Shown here: in pieces, positions 26,870 through 36,421 of the stretch | Numbering within the stretch: position 1 is the first letter of the stretch | How the letters are laid out: the number at the start of each line of letters is the position of its first letter | Assembly (NCBI RefSeq): GCF_014596515.1 | Contig: NZ_MSJQ01000298.1 | Span: forward strand, 1 to 39,365 | Length of the DNA: 39,365 nucleotides | From: Streptomyces sp. CBMA156 | GTDB lineage: Bacteria; Actinomycetota; Actinomycetes; Streptomycetales; Streptomycetaceae | Direction of reading: 5' to 3' | Made by a program: the position numbers and the translations under genes | Notes under the pieces: generated by a model | Database searches by the model: none | What the model was told of the DNA's origin: nothing | The model's input: the letters and a program-made list of their open reading frames with translations, nothing else

Positions 26870-27802
26870 GTGCAGATCGCACCCAAGGGCGAACAGGCCC
26901 GCAACAACACCGCGTTGCCCAAGGCCATGACGCTGATCGAGGCGCTGCCGTGGCTGGAGCGCTTCCACGGCAAGACCGTCGTGATCAAGTTCGGCGGCAA
27001 CGCCATGGTGGACGAAAGCCTCAAGGCCGCCTTCGCCCAGGACGTCGTCTTCCTGCGCTACGCCGGCCTGCACCCCGTCGTGGTGCACGGCGGCGGCCCG
27101 CAGATCAGCGCCCAACTCGACAAGCTGGGGCTGGAGTCGAGCTTCACCAACGGCCTGCGGGTCACCACCCCGGAGACCATGGACGTGGTCCGGATGGTGC
27201 TGGCCGGCCAGGTGCAGCGCGAGCTGGTCGGCCTGCTCAACGGGCACGGCCCGTTCGCGGTCGGCATGACCGGCGAGGACGCGCACACCATGACGGCGGT
27301 CAAGCGGTACGCGGTGGTGGACGGCGAGCAGGTCGACATCGGCCTGGTCGGGGACATCGTCAACATCGAGGCCGGCGCGGTGAAGGCGATGATCGCCGAC
27401 GGCCGCATCCCGGTCATCTCCTCGATCGCCCGCGGCACCGACGGCCACGTCTACAACATCAACGCCGACACCGCGGCCGCCGCCATGGCGGTCGCGCTCG
27501 GCGCCGAGATGCTCGTCGTCCTCACCGACGTCGAGGGCCTCTACAAGGACTGGCCGGAGTCCGACGACGTGATCAGCCAGCTCACCGCGAGCGAGCTGGA
27601 GGAGCTGCTGCCCGGTCTGGCCAGCGGCATGCTCCCCAAGATGGAGGGCTGCCTGCGCGCCGTCCGCTCCGGCGTGGGCACCGCCCGCGTGCTGGACGGC
27701 CGGGTCCAGCACAGCCTGCTGCTGGAGATCTTCACCGACGAGGGCATCGGCACGATGGTCGTGCCGGACGACGAACCGACCGTGACCGGGGGACTGGCAT
27801 GA
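26870..27802 (+). CDS. argB: acetylglutamate kinase
   Basis: 310 residues from GTG 26870; AAGGA is about 11 bases upstream. Phosphorylates N-acetylglutamate, the step usually feedback-inhibited by arginine. The amino-acid-kinase fold shows [10 protein letters not shown] (phosphate-binding Lys), [19 protein letters not shown] and [20 protein letters not shown]. The N-terminal extension of about 25 residues before the core ([20 protein letters not shown]) is the helix that links dimers into the arginine-sensitive hexamer, so feedback inhibition is likely. The stop overlaps the argD ATG (ATGA). Confidence 0.97.
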   Translation: MQIAPKGEQARNNTALPKAMTLIEALPWLERFHGKTVVIKFGGNAMVDESLKAAFAQDVVFLRYAGLHPVVVHGGGPQISAQLDKLGLESSFTNGLRVTTPETMDVVRMVLAGQVQRELVGLLNGHGPFAVGMTGEDAHTMTAVKRYAVVDGEQVDIGLVGDIVNIEAGAVKAMIADGRIPVISSIARGTDGHVYNINADTAAAAMAVALGAEMLVVLTDVEGLYKDWPESDDVISQLTASELEELLPGLASGMLPKMEGCLRAVRSGVGTARVLDGRVQHSLLLEIFTDEGIGTMVVPDDEPTVTGGLA

Positions 27803-29022
27803 ACGGCGTGACCGGAGTGACGCACAACGAGCAGCTCGCCGAGCGGTGGCAGCACTCCTTCACCGACAACTACGGCACCCCCCGCGTCCCGCTGGTGCGC
27901 GGCGAGGGCAGCACGTTCTGGGACGCCGACGGCAAGGAGTACACCGACCTGCTCGGCGGCATCGCCGTCAACGCCCTCGGCACCGCCCACCCGGCGGTGG
28001 TCGAGGCCGTGACCCGGCAGATCGCCACCCTCGGCCACGTCTCCAACCTCTTCATGGCCGAGCCCACCATCGCCCTCGCCGAGCGGCTGCTGCGGCTGGA
28101 CGGCCGGCCCGGCGGCCGGGTGTTCTTCTGCAACTCCGGCGCCGAGGCCAACGAGGCCGCCTTCAAGATCAGCCGGCTGACCGGCCGCACCCACCTGGTC
28201 GCCCTCCAGGGCGGCTTCCACGGCCGCACCATGGGCGCCCTCGCGCTGACCGGCCAGCCCGCCAAGCAGGACCCGTTCCGCCCGCTGCCCGGCGACGTCA
28301 CCCACGTCCCGTTCGGTGACGTGGAGGCGCTGCGCGCGGCCGTCACCACCGAGACCGCCGCCGTCTTCCTGGAGCCCGTCCAGGGCGAGAACGGTGCGAT
28401 CCCGCTGCCCGAGGGCTACCTGAGGGCGGCCCGCGAGATCACCCGGGCCACCGGCACCCTGCTTGTCCTGGACGAGATCCAGACCGGCATCGGCCGCACC
28501 GGCCACTGGTACGCCCACCAGGCGGACGAGGGCGTCGAGCCGGACGTCGTCACGCTGGCCAAGGCGCTCGGCGGCGGCCTGCCGATCGGCGCGGTGCTGG
28601 CCTTCGGCCCGGCCGCAGACCTGTTCACCCCGGGCCGGCACGGCACCACCTTCGGCGGCAACCCGGTGGCCGCCGCGGCCGGGCTCGCGGTGCTGGACAC
28701 CATCGAGTCCGAGGGCCTGCTGGAGCACGCCCGCAAGCTGGGCGAGCGGCTGCGCGACGGCGTCGAGGCGCTCGGCGACCCACTGGTCTCGCACGTGCGC
28801 GGGGCGGGCCTGCTGCTCGGCATCGTGCTCACCGAGCCGGTCGCGGCCGAGATCCAGGCCGCCGCGCAGGAGGCGGGCTTCCTGGTCAACGCGGCCGTCC
28901 CGGACGCCGTCCGGCTGGCCCCGCCGCTGGTGCTGACCGAGCAGGAGGCGGACGCGTTCCTGGCCGCGCTGCCGGGCATCCTCCGGGCGGTGCGCGAAAG
29001 CGCCCCGGCCGATGCGAGTTGA
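27799..29022 (+). CDS. argD: acetylornithine aminotransferase
   Basis: 407 residues from ATG 27799, coupled to argB by a 4-bp overlap. PLP-dependent fold type I enzyme converting N-acetylglutamate semialdehyde to N-acetylornithine. [15 protein letters not shown] binds cofactor phosphate, [11 protein letters not shown] stacks on [17 protein letters not shown] carries Asp225, and [14 protein letters not shown] carries the Schiff-base Lys255. [13 protein letters not shown] is the dimer-partner loop. Normal length. The stop is followed at 24 bp by argR. Confidence 0.97.
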   Translation: MNGVTGVTHNEQLAERWQHSFTDNYGTPRVPLVRGEGSTFWDADGKEYTDLLGGIAVNALGTAHPAVVEAVTRQIATLGHVSNLFMAEPTIALAERLLRLDGRPGGRVFFCNSGAEANEAAFKISRLTGRTHLVALQGGFHGRTMGALALTGQPAKQDPFRPLPGDVTHVPFGDVEALRAAVTTETAAVFLEPVQGENGAIPLPEGYLRAAREITRATGTLLVLDEIQTGIGRTGHWYAHQADEGVEPDVVTLAKALGGGLPIGAVLAFGPAADLFTPGRHGTTFGGNPVAAAAGLAVLDTIESEGLLEHARKLGERLRDGVEALGDPLVSHVRGAGLLLGIVLTEPVAAEIQAAAQEAGFLVNAAVPDAVRLAPPLVLTEQEADAFLAALPGILRAVRESAPADAS

Positions 29023-29041
29023 CCGTTCTCCGGGAGAATAA

Positions 29042-31135
<2,094 letters not shown>

Positions 31136-31187
31136 TCCCCGACGGAGGGGGCGGCCCCGGCGAGGGCGTCGATCCCTGACGTCACGG

Positions 31188-31224
31188 GGGAGGGGCGCGG
31201 CGGTCCGACCGGCGCGCCCCTCCC
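31188..31224 (+). terminator. terminator after argH
   Basis: GGGAGGGGCGCG (31188-31199) pairs with CGCGCCCCTCCC (31213-31224), with a nested GGTC/GACC in the loop. Confidence 0.75.
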
Positions 31225-31271
31225 GCGTCCGCGCCCCGGCCCGGGCGTAACCGGCCCCGCCCGGCGCCGTC

Positions 31272-31538
31272 ATGCACGGTGTGTGCACCGCCATCCCACC
31301 CGTCCCCTCCGCCGAGGACGTCTACCTCGCCGAGCGCCGCCGCCGTGTGGTCCGCGAGAGCGTGGCCGCCCTGCCCGGCCGATGTCCGCAGCTGATCGCC
31401 GCCCTCGCCGAGGACCCGCCGCCCACGTACCGTGAGCTGTCCGAGCGGCTCGGCATGCCGCGTGGCTCGATCGGCCCCACCCGCTCCCGCTGCCTGGCCT
31501 GCCTGCGGATGCTGCTCCACGCGGAGCGGTACCCCTGA
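31272..31538 (+). CDS. free-standing sigma-70 region 4-like DNA-binding protein
   Basis: 88 residues from ATG 31272, with no clear ribosome binding site. Residues about 20-82 resemble region 4 of ECF sigma factors: [19 protein letters not shown] is the usual start of region 4, and [20 protein letters not shown] with [10 protein letters not shown] is the -35-binding helix-turn-helix. There is no region 2 upstream; the 136 bp before it contain the argH terminator and no related ORF. It may be a regulator binding -35-like sites or RNA polymerase, or a remnant of a larger sigma gene. The reading frame is intact, and a small palindrome (TGCAC-GGTGT-GTGCA) lies over the start. Confidence 0.7.
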   Translation: MHGVCTAIPPVPSAEDVYLAERRRRVVRESVAALPGRCPQLIAALAEDPPPTYRELSERLGMPRGSIGPTRSRCLACLRMLLHAERYP

Positions 31539-31656
31539 ACGGCCCGGGAACGGCCGTACGGAACCCGTGCGGCACCCGAGGTGACCCTCCTCACGTATGC
31601 CCCCCGGAAGGTTGAGGGAAGCTGACGTCCGGGTAGAGCGCTGGCGAACGCAGCCC

Positions 31657-31684
31657 TTGACGGTGACGCGATCACTCGGATACT
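31657..31684 (+). promoter_or_regulatory. promoter of the GNAT gene
   Basis: TTGACG (31657-31662), 16-nt spacer, GATACT (31679-31684), giving a leader of about 52 nt to the ATG at 31743 with GGGGAGG before it. Confidence 0.6.
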
Positions 31685-31742
31685 GAGCGTGAGCGCGCCA
31701 CCCTCTGCGCGCCGCGCACGACGACTGGGGAGGCCCCTCCAC

Positions 31743-32243
31743 ATGGGCATGAGCGTGATCATCTCGGCCGCGGAGGCCGAGGACGCGGAGCAGATCCTCA
31801 AGCTCCAGTACCTCGGCTACCAGCCCGAGGCCGAGCTGTACGGCGACTGGGCGATCGAGCCCCTGACGCAGAGCCTGGAGAGCCTGCGCGCCGAACTGTC
31901 CGAGCAGCACGTCCTGGTCGCCCGGCTGGGCGGCGAGGTGGTCGGCACCGTCCGCGGCCACGTCGGCGCCGACGGCGTCGGCCGGATAGGGCGCCTGGTC
32001 GTCCATCCGCGGATGCAGCGCCACGGCCTCGGCGGCCGGCTGCTGGACGCGCTGGAGCGCCGGATGGCCCAGGACGGCCCGGTGAACGCCTACGAGCTGT
32101 CCACCGGCCACCGCAGCCTCGGCAACCTGCGGCTGTACGCCCGCCAGGGGTACCGTCAGACCAGGGTCGAGCAGGTCGACGGCCGGCTGAGCTTCGTCCA
32201 CCTCGCGAAGCCCGCTATGACGCCGCTCGCCGCGACGGCCTGA
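31743..32243 (+). CDS. GNAT-family N-acetyltransferase
   Basis: 166 residues from ATG 31743 (a second ATG six bases on is also possible). Core GNAT features: VIISAAEAEDAEQILKLQ at the N-terminus, HVLVARLGGEVVGTVRG (beta strands 2-3), and motif A IGRLVVHPRMQRHGLGGRLL, which holds the acetyl-CoA pyrophosphate loop RMQRHGLG. Motif B is seen in LRLYARQGYRQTR. The acceptor substrate is unknown. Own promoter upstream and a 13-bp hairpin downstream, so monocistronic. Confidence 0.9.
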   Translation: MGMSVIISAAEAEDAEQILKLQYLGYQPEAELYGDWAIEPLTQSLESLRAELSEQHVLVARLGGEVVGTVRGHVGADGVGRIGRLVVHPRMQRHGLGGRLLDALERRMAQDGPVNAYELSTGHRSLGNLRLYARQGYRQTRVEQVDGRLSFVHLAKPAMTPLAATA

Positions 32244-32266
32244 GCCCGTCGTCCCGCGCGCGTTCC

Positions 32267-32304
32267 CGGCGCCGCCACCATCCGGACCCCCGGTGGCGGC
32301 GCCG
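32267..32304 (+). terminator. terminator after the GNAT gene
   Basis: CGGCGCCGCCACC (32267-32279) pairs perfectly with GGTGGCGGCGCCG (32292-32304), 12-nt loop. Confidence 0.8.
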
Positions 32305-32334
32305 AGCCGTATCCGTACTGGTGGCGGCGAGGCA

Positions 32335-32374
32335 TGTCCGCATTGCGGACAGGTCCGCCAAATGATTGGGCGGA
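32335..32374. promoter_or_regulatory. two inverted repeats upstream of the metNIQ leader promoter
   Basis: TGTCCGC-ATT-GCGGACA (32335-32351) is a perfect 7-bp inverted repeat. It is followed by TCCGCC (32354-32359) and GGCGGA (32369-32374), the second overlapping the likely -35. Candidate operators for a dimeric regulator; I cannot name it. An IclR-type protein is conceivable. Confidence 0.55.
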
Positions 32375-32395
32375 TATCGACCCATCTGTTTTACT
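32366..32395 (+). promoter_or_regulatory. putative promoter of the metNIQ leader
   Basis: TTGGGC (32366-32371), 18-nt spacer, TTTACT (32390-32395). The predicted transcription start falls at or next to the ATG at 32403, seven bases after the -10, so the first ORF would be leaderless. Confidence 0.5.
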
Positions 32396-32402
32396 GGCTC
32401 AC

Positions 32403-32486
32403 ATGACTGCGACGACGAACTGGACCCCCACCGGCACCCTGCCGGCAGGTGAGCGTGCCATGTGTCGTCGAATGTGTCACTGCTGA
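32403..32486 (+). CDS. putative leader peptide of metNIQ, ending MCRRMCHC
   Basis: 27 codons from ATG 32403 to TGA 32484-32486. The peptide starts MTATTNWTP and ends MCRRMCHC, with three Cys and an extra Met pair packed into the last eight codons. An internal in-frame ATG at 32460 has its own Shine-Dalgarno (AGGTGAG, about six bases upstream) and would make the eight-residue MCRRMCHC alone. That Shine-Dalgarno lies in a hairpin (32435-32451). Leaderless Cys-rich upstream ORFs that sense cysteine by attenuation are known in mycobacteria. Here the same logic would couple cysteine or methionine supply to the methionine importer. Too short for homology; the call rests on position and composition. 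Confidence 0.5.
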   Translation: MTATTNWTPTGTLPAGERAMCRRMCHC

Positions 32487-32501
32487 GGGCCACCGCCCCC
32501 G

Positions 32502-32525
32502 GCACCCCCCTGAGGGTGCTTTCCC
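32502..32525 (+). terminator. terminator-like hairpin after the leader peptide
   Basis: GCACCC (32502-32507) pairs with GGGTGC (32514-32519), followed by TTTCCCC. It starts 15 nt after the leader stop. A second small hairpin (CTCGC 32526-32530/GCGAG 32539-32543) follows. The remaining leader to 32787 is GC-rich, holds a GGCCGTC/GACGGCC inverted repeat at 32653-32667, and shows no other gene. Confidence 0.4.
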
Positions 32526-32787
32526 CTCGCGCCCCGAAGCGAGAATCCGGCGCCGCTCCCGCCCGTGCGAGCGCGCCCCCTCCTCCCGGACTCCTCCCCC
32601 TGCCGTGCCCGCGGGCCCGGTGACTCGTTAGGGCCACGCCGTCGCGCGGCCCGGCCGTCCGACGGCCACGATCAAGGGGTGGCGAGCCCGGATCCCCCCG
32701 GCGCAGCGCCGTGACGACGCCGCCGACCGCACCCCGGTCGGGCGGTCGTCCCGCGCCGCCCGCGCCCCCGACCCACGGAAAGCCGCT

Positions 32788-33813
32788 GTGATCACCACCA
32801 CGGACCTGACGAAGGTCTACCGTTCCCGAGGCCGCGAGGTGACCGCCCTCGCCGGCGTCGACCTGCACGTCCGCCCGGGCGAGGTCTACGGAGTCGTCGG
32901 CACCAGCGGTGCCGGCAAGTCCACCCTCATCCGCTGCGTGAACATGCTGGAGCGCCCGACCTCCGGCACGGTCACCGTGGACGGGGTCGAGCTCACCGCG
33001 CTGTCCGGCGGCGAGAACCGGGCCGGCCGCGAGCTGCGGGAGGCCCGCCGCCGGATCGGCATGGTCTTCCAGCACTTCAACCTGCTCTCCTCGCGGACGG
33101 TGCAGCAGAACGTCGAGCTCCCGCTGGAGATCATCGGCCTGGACCGCACCGAGCGCCGCCGCAAGGCCGCCGAGCTGCTCGACCTGGTCGGCCTCGGCGA
33201 CAAGGCCCGCAGCTACCCCACCCAGCTCTCCGGCGGCCAGAAGCAGCGCGTCGGCATCGCCCGGGCACTGGCCGGTGACCCCAAGGTGCTGCTCTCCGAC
33301 GAGGCCACCTCGGCGCTCGACCCGGAGACCACCCGTTCGATCCTCAAGCTGCTGCGCGACCTCAACCAGCAGCTGGGCCTCACCGTCCTGCTGATCACCC
33401 ACGAGATGGACGTCATCAAGTCCGTCTGCGACTCCGCCGCCCTGATGCGCGGCGGCCGGGTGGTCGAGTCCGGCGAACTCACCGACCTGCTGGCGCGGCC
33501 CGGGTCTGAGCTGGCCCGCGAGCTGTTCCCGCTCAGCGAGTTCGGCACCGGCCACGCCGGCTCCACCGTGCTGGAGATCACCTTCCAGGGCGACAGCTCG
33601 GCCCAGCCGTTCGTCTCCCAGCTCGCCCGCACCTACCAGATCGACATCAACATCCTCGGCGCCGCGGTGGAGACCATCGCCGGCCGGATGGTCGGCCGGA
33701 TGCGGGTCGAACTCCCCGGCAGCCACGAGGACAACGTGGTGCCGATCGGCTACCTGCGCGAGCAGGGCCTCCAGGTGGACGTGGTCGACGCGGCGAACGG
33801 AGCGGTGGCATGA
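32788..33813 (+). CDS. metN: methionine ABC transporter ATP-binding protein
   Basis: 341 residues from GTG 32788 with a weak GGAA upstream. Walker A GTSGAGKS (38-45), Q-loop GMVFQHFNLL, signature LSGGQKQR (147-154), Walker B VLLSDEATSALD and switch His in LLITHEMDVIK. The region GMVFQHFNLLSSRTV is characteristic of MetN. Residues about 265-341 form the C-terminal NIL domain (VLEITFQGDSSAQPFVSQLA), which in MetN binds cytoplasmic methionine and inhibits transport. The stop overlaps the metI ATG (ATGA). Transcribed through the long leader with the Cys/Met-rich peptide. Confidence 0.95.
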   Translation: MITTTDLTKVYRSRGREVTALAGVDLHVRPGEVYGVVGTSGAGKSTLIRCVNMLERPTSGTVTVDGVELTALSGGENRAGRELREARRRIGMVFQHFNLLSSRTVQQNVELPLEIIGLDRTERRRKAAELLDLVGLGDKARSYPTQLSGGQKQRVGIARALAGDPKVLLSDEATSALDPETTRSILKLLRDLNQQLGLTVLLITHEMDVIKSVCDSAALMRGGRVVESGELTDLLARPGSELARELFPLSEFGTGHAGSTVLEITFQGDSSAQPFVSQLARTYQIDINILGAAVETIAGRMVGRMRVELPGSHEDNVVPIGYLREQGLQVDVVDAANGAVA

Positions 33814-34541
33814 CCTGGGACCAGATGCAGGAACTGATGTGGCCCGCCACCCAGGAGACCTTCCAGATGGTCGGGGTCTCGACCCTCTGCACCGTCCTCC
33901 TCGGGCTGCCCATCGGCATCCTGCTGGTGCTCACCTCCAAGGGCGGGGTGCTCCAGAACCAGCCGGTGAACAAGGTGCTCGGCGCGATCGTGAACCTCAC
34001 GCGCTCGATGCCGTTCATCATCCTGATGATCGCGCTGATCTCCTTCACCCGCTGGCTGACCGGCAACTCCCTCGGCTGGCAGGCGGCCACCGTGCCGCTG
34101 ACCGTCGGCGCGATCCCGTTCTTCGCACGGCTGGTCGAGACCTCCGTCCGGGAGGTCGACCGCGGCCTGATCGAGGCCGTCCACGCGATGGGCGGCGGCA
34201 CCTGGACGCTGGTCCGCAAGGTGCTGATCCCCGAGGCCCTCCCCGGCATCGTCGCGTCCGTCACCACCACGGTCATCGCGCTGATCGGCTACTCCGCGAT
34301 GGCCGGCACGGTCGGCGGCGGCGGCCTCGGCGACCTCGCCTACCGGTACGGCTACCTGCGGTTCGAGACCTCCTTCATGTGGATCATCGTGGCGGAGATC
34401 GCGATCATCGTCACCGTGATCCAGCTGGCCGGCGACTACGCCGTGCGCCGGCTGGCCGGCCGGGGCCACGGCGGTGGACGCACCCGCCTGCTGCGCCCGC
34501 GTCCCGCCACCACCGCCGACGAGGACCTCGGCGCCCACTGA
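33810..34541 (+). CDS. metI: methionine ABC transporter permease
   Basis: 243 residues from ATG 33810. Five hydrophobic segments are visible, beginning near residues 17-43 (TFQMVGVSTLCTVLLGLPIG), with INLTRSMPFIILMIAL-type sequence in the second. The cytoplasmic EAA loop that docks on MetN reads EAVHAMGGGTWTLVRKVLIP. YSAMAGTVGGGGLGDLA is conserved in MetI proteins. It forms the membrane channel as a dimer. The C-terminus has a basic tail (RRLAGRGHGGGRTRLLRPRP) longer than in E. coli. Confidence 0.95.
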   Translation: MTWDQMQELMWPATQETFQMVGVSTLCTVLLGLPIGILLVLTSKGGVLQNQPVNKVLGAIVNLTRSMPFIILMIALISFTRWLTGNSLGWQAATVPLTVGAIPFFARLVETSVREVDRGLIEAVHAMGGGTWTLVRKVLIPEALPGIVASVTTTVIALIGYSAMAGTVGGGGLGDLAYRYGYLRFETSFMWIIVAEIAIIVTVIQLAGDYAVRRLAGRGHGGGRTRLLRPRPATTADEDLGAH

Positions 34542-34597
34542 CCTCCCCCGTCCGACCCCGGACGCGGCTCCCCGTTCCACGCAGAAAGGCACTTTTC

Positions 34598-35422
34598 GTG
34601 CGCAACGCCCTGAAGTTCACCAGCATCCTCGCCACCGCCGGCATCGCCCTCTCGCTCGCCGCCTGCGGCAGCTCCGGGTCCTCCTCCTCGGACCCGAACG
34701 CGCCGCTCAAGGTCGCGGCCACCCCCACCCCGCACGGTCAGATCCTGAAGTACGTCAAGGACAACCTCGCGGAGAAGGCGGGCCTCAAGCTCGAGATCAA
34801 GGAGGTCACCGACTACGTGACCCCCAACACGGCGGTGCAGGACGGTTCGGCCGACGCCAACTACTTCCAGCACCTGCCGTACCTGGAGGACTTCAACAAG
34901 AAGAACGGCACGGACATCGTCTCGGTCGAGACCGTGCACCTGGAGCCGCTGGGCGCCTACTCCAAGAAGGTCAAGTCGCTCGCCGACCTGCCGGACGGCG
35001 CCACCGTCGGCCTGCCCAACGACGCCACCAACGAGGGCCGCGCGCTCAAGCTGCTCGCCGACAACAAGCTCATCACCCTCAAGGACGGCGCCGGAACCGC
35101 CGCCACCCCGGCCGACGTCACGGGCAACCCGAAGAACCTCAAGTGGAAGGAGCTGGAGGCCGCCCAGCTGCCCCGCTCCATCGCCGACCTGGACGCCGCC
35201 GTCATCAACGGCAACTACGCGATCGAGGGCGGCCTGAAGCCGACCACCGACGCCCTGGTGCTGGAGAAGGCCGAGGGCAACCCGTACGCCAACATCCTCG
35301 CCGTCAAGAAGGGCAAGGAGAACGACCCGCGGGTCAAGAAGCTGGCCGAGCTGCTGCACTCCGACGAGGTCAAGAAGTACATCGAGGACACCTTCCAGGG
35401 TTCGGTCATCCCGGCGTTCTGA
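34598..35422 (+). CDS. metQ: methionine-binding lipoprotein
   Basis: 274 residues from GTG 34598 with GAAAGG nine bases upstream. Signal peptide with lipobox LAAC and lipidated Cys23, then a Ser-rich spacer. The NLPA-family domain starts LKVAATPTPHGQILKYV and continues TDYVTPNTAVQDGSADANYF, HLEPLGAYSKK, VGLPNDATNEGRALKLL and ALVLEKAEGNPYANILAVKK. It delivers methionine (L, and often D) to MetI/MetN at the outer face of the membrane. 56 bp after metI, same operon, ended by a 19-bp hairpin. Confidence 0.95.
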   Translation: MRNALKFTSILATAGIALSLAACGSSGSSSSDPNAPLKVAATPTPHGQILKYVKDNLAEKAGLKLEIKEVTDYVTPNTAVQDGSADANYFQHLPYLEDFNKKNGTDIVSVETVHLEPLGAYSKKVKSLADLPDGATVGLPNDATNEGRALKLLADNKLITLKDGAGTAATPADVTGNPKNLKWKELEAAQLPRSIADLDAAVINGNYAIEGGLKPTTDALVLEKAEGNPYANILAVKKGKENDPRVKKLAELLHSDEVKKYIEDTFQGSVIPAF

Positions 35423-35448
35423 GCCGCGACCCCGCCCGACGCCCCGAT

Positions 35449-35491
35449 CCCGACCGGGCCCCCGCCGCACCTCGGCGGGGGCCCGGTCGGG
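35449..35491 (+). terminator. terminator after metQ
   Basis: The arms at 35449-35467 and 35473-35491 are complementary over 19 bp with loop CACCT. Confidence 0.85.
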
Positions 35492-35621
35492 CAGTATGCA
35501 CCAGGGACACTCCGGCCGGCCGCGATCTGACGTACCGTCGTGCGGGCGGCGCACCGCGTGGCATCCGGGGCACGACGGAGGCGTACGGTGTTGTGTTCAC
35601 GACCCGGCGAGGAGAGACGGC

Positions 35622-36284
35622 ATGGCAGCGAGCTTCCCCGAGACCGCCATCAGCACCGAACGGCTGCTGCTGCGCCCCCTGGCGGAGGACGACGCCCCCG
35701 GCCTGGCCACGATGATGGCCGACGACCTCGTCCTCGCCTGGACCGACCTGCCGCAGCCCTTCACCGAGGAGTACGCGGCCGAGCTCGCCCGCACCCTCGC
35801 CCCCGGTCACCGGGCCGCCGGGCGCGGCATCGTCTTCGCCGTCACCGAGCACCTGACCCAGCGCCTGGTCGGCCTGGTCGAGCTGCGCAACACCGACTGG
35901 CGGCTGCTCAGCACCGAGATCTCCTACGTCACCGCCGTCTGGGCGCGCGGCGAGGGCTACGCCCCCGAGGCCGTCCTCGGCGTCGCCCAGTGGCTGTTCG
36001 AGGACCGCGGCTTCCTGCGCCTGGAGCTGCGCACCGCCGCCGGGAACACGGCCGCCCAGCAGGTCGCCCAGAAGGTCGGCGGCATCAGCGAGGGCGTGCT
36101 GCGCAGCGCCTGGATAGTGCGCGGGGAGTCCGGCGAGGTGCCGGCGGCGCCTCCCGGCCACCGGGCCGGGGGAGAGAGCCGCAGCGACCTCATCCTGTGG
36201 AGCCTGCTCCCCGAGGACCTGGAGTCGCCCGAGCTGCACCGCGCGGGCTGGCACGGCGACCACCGCTACGTGCTGCGCGACTGA
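35622..36284 (+). CDS. RimJ/RimL-type GNAT acetyltransferase
   Basis: 220 residues from ATG 35622 with GGAGAG about seven bases upstream. ISTERLLLRPLAEDDAPGLA is the classical N-terminus of the RimJ/RimL subgroup. RLVGLVELRNTDWRLLSTEI, SYVTAVWARGEGYAPEAVLG (acetyl-CoA loop RGEGYA) and RLELRTAAGNTAAQQVAQKVG follow. The subgroup acetylates N-terminal amines of ribosomal proteins or small amines; the target here is unknown. The C-terminal 40 residues (about 165-200, PPGHRAGGESRSD) contain a loop insertion. Monocistronic between metQ and cobL. Confidence 0.9.
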   Translation: MAASFPETAISTERLLLRPLAEDDAPGLATMMADDLVLAWTDLPQPFTEEYAAELARTLAPGHRAAGRGIVFAVTEHLTQRLVGLVELRNTDWRLLSTEISYVTAVWARGEGYAPEAVLGVAQWLFEDRGFLRLELRTAAGNTAAQQVAQKVGGISEGVLRSAWIVRGESGEVPAAPPGHRAGGESRSDLILWSLLPEDLESPELHRAGWHGDHRYVLRD

Positions 36285-36421
36285 GGCGCGCGGGCCGTTC
36301 ACCCAGCGCGGACATGTGTGCGAGTTGTCGGGCTCCGGCCGAACGCACCCGGTAGCCTCGGCTCCGGCACCGCACGACGGCGGATCGAGTGGCGCACCGA
36401 GTCGAGGGAGAACGGCCGCAG

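Noticed and set aside
32640..32720. S-box-like words (ATCAAGGGGTGGCGAGCCC) before metN suggesting a SAM riboswitch
   Set aside because: The conserved SAM-I core (GGCAACC and the AUGAAG-type junction) is missing and I see no SAM-IV core either; the similarity is limited to short GC-rich words.
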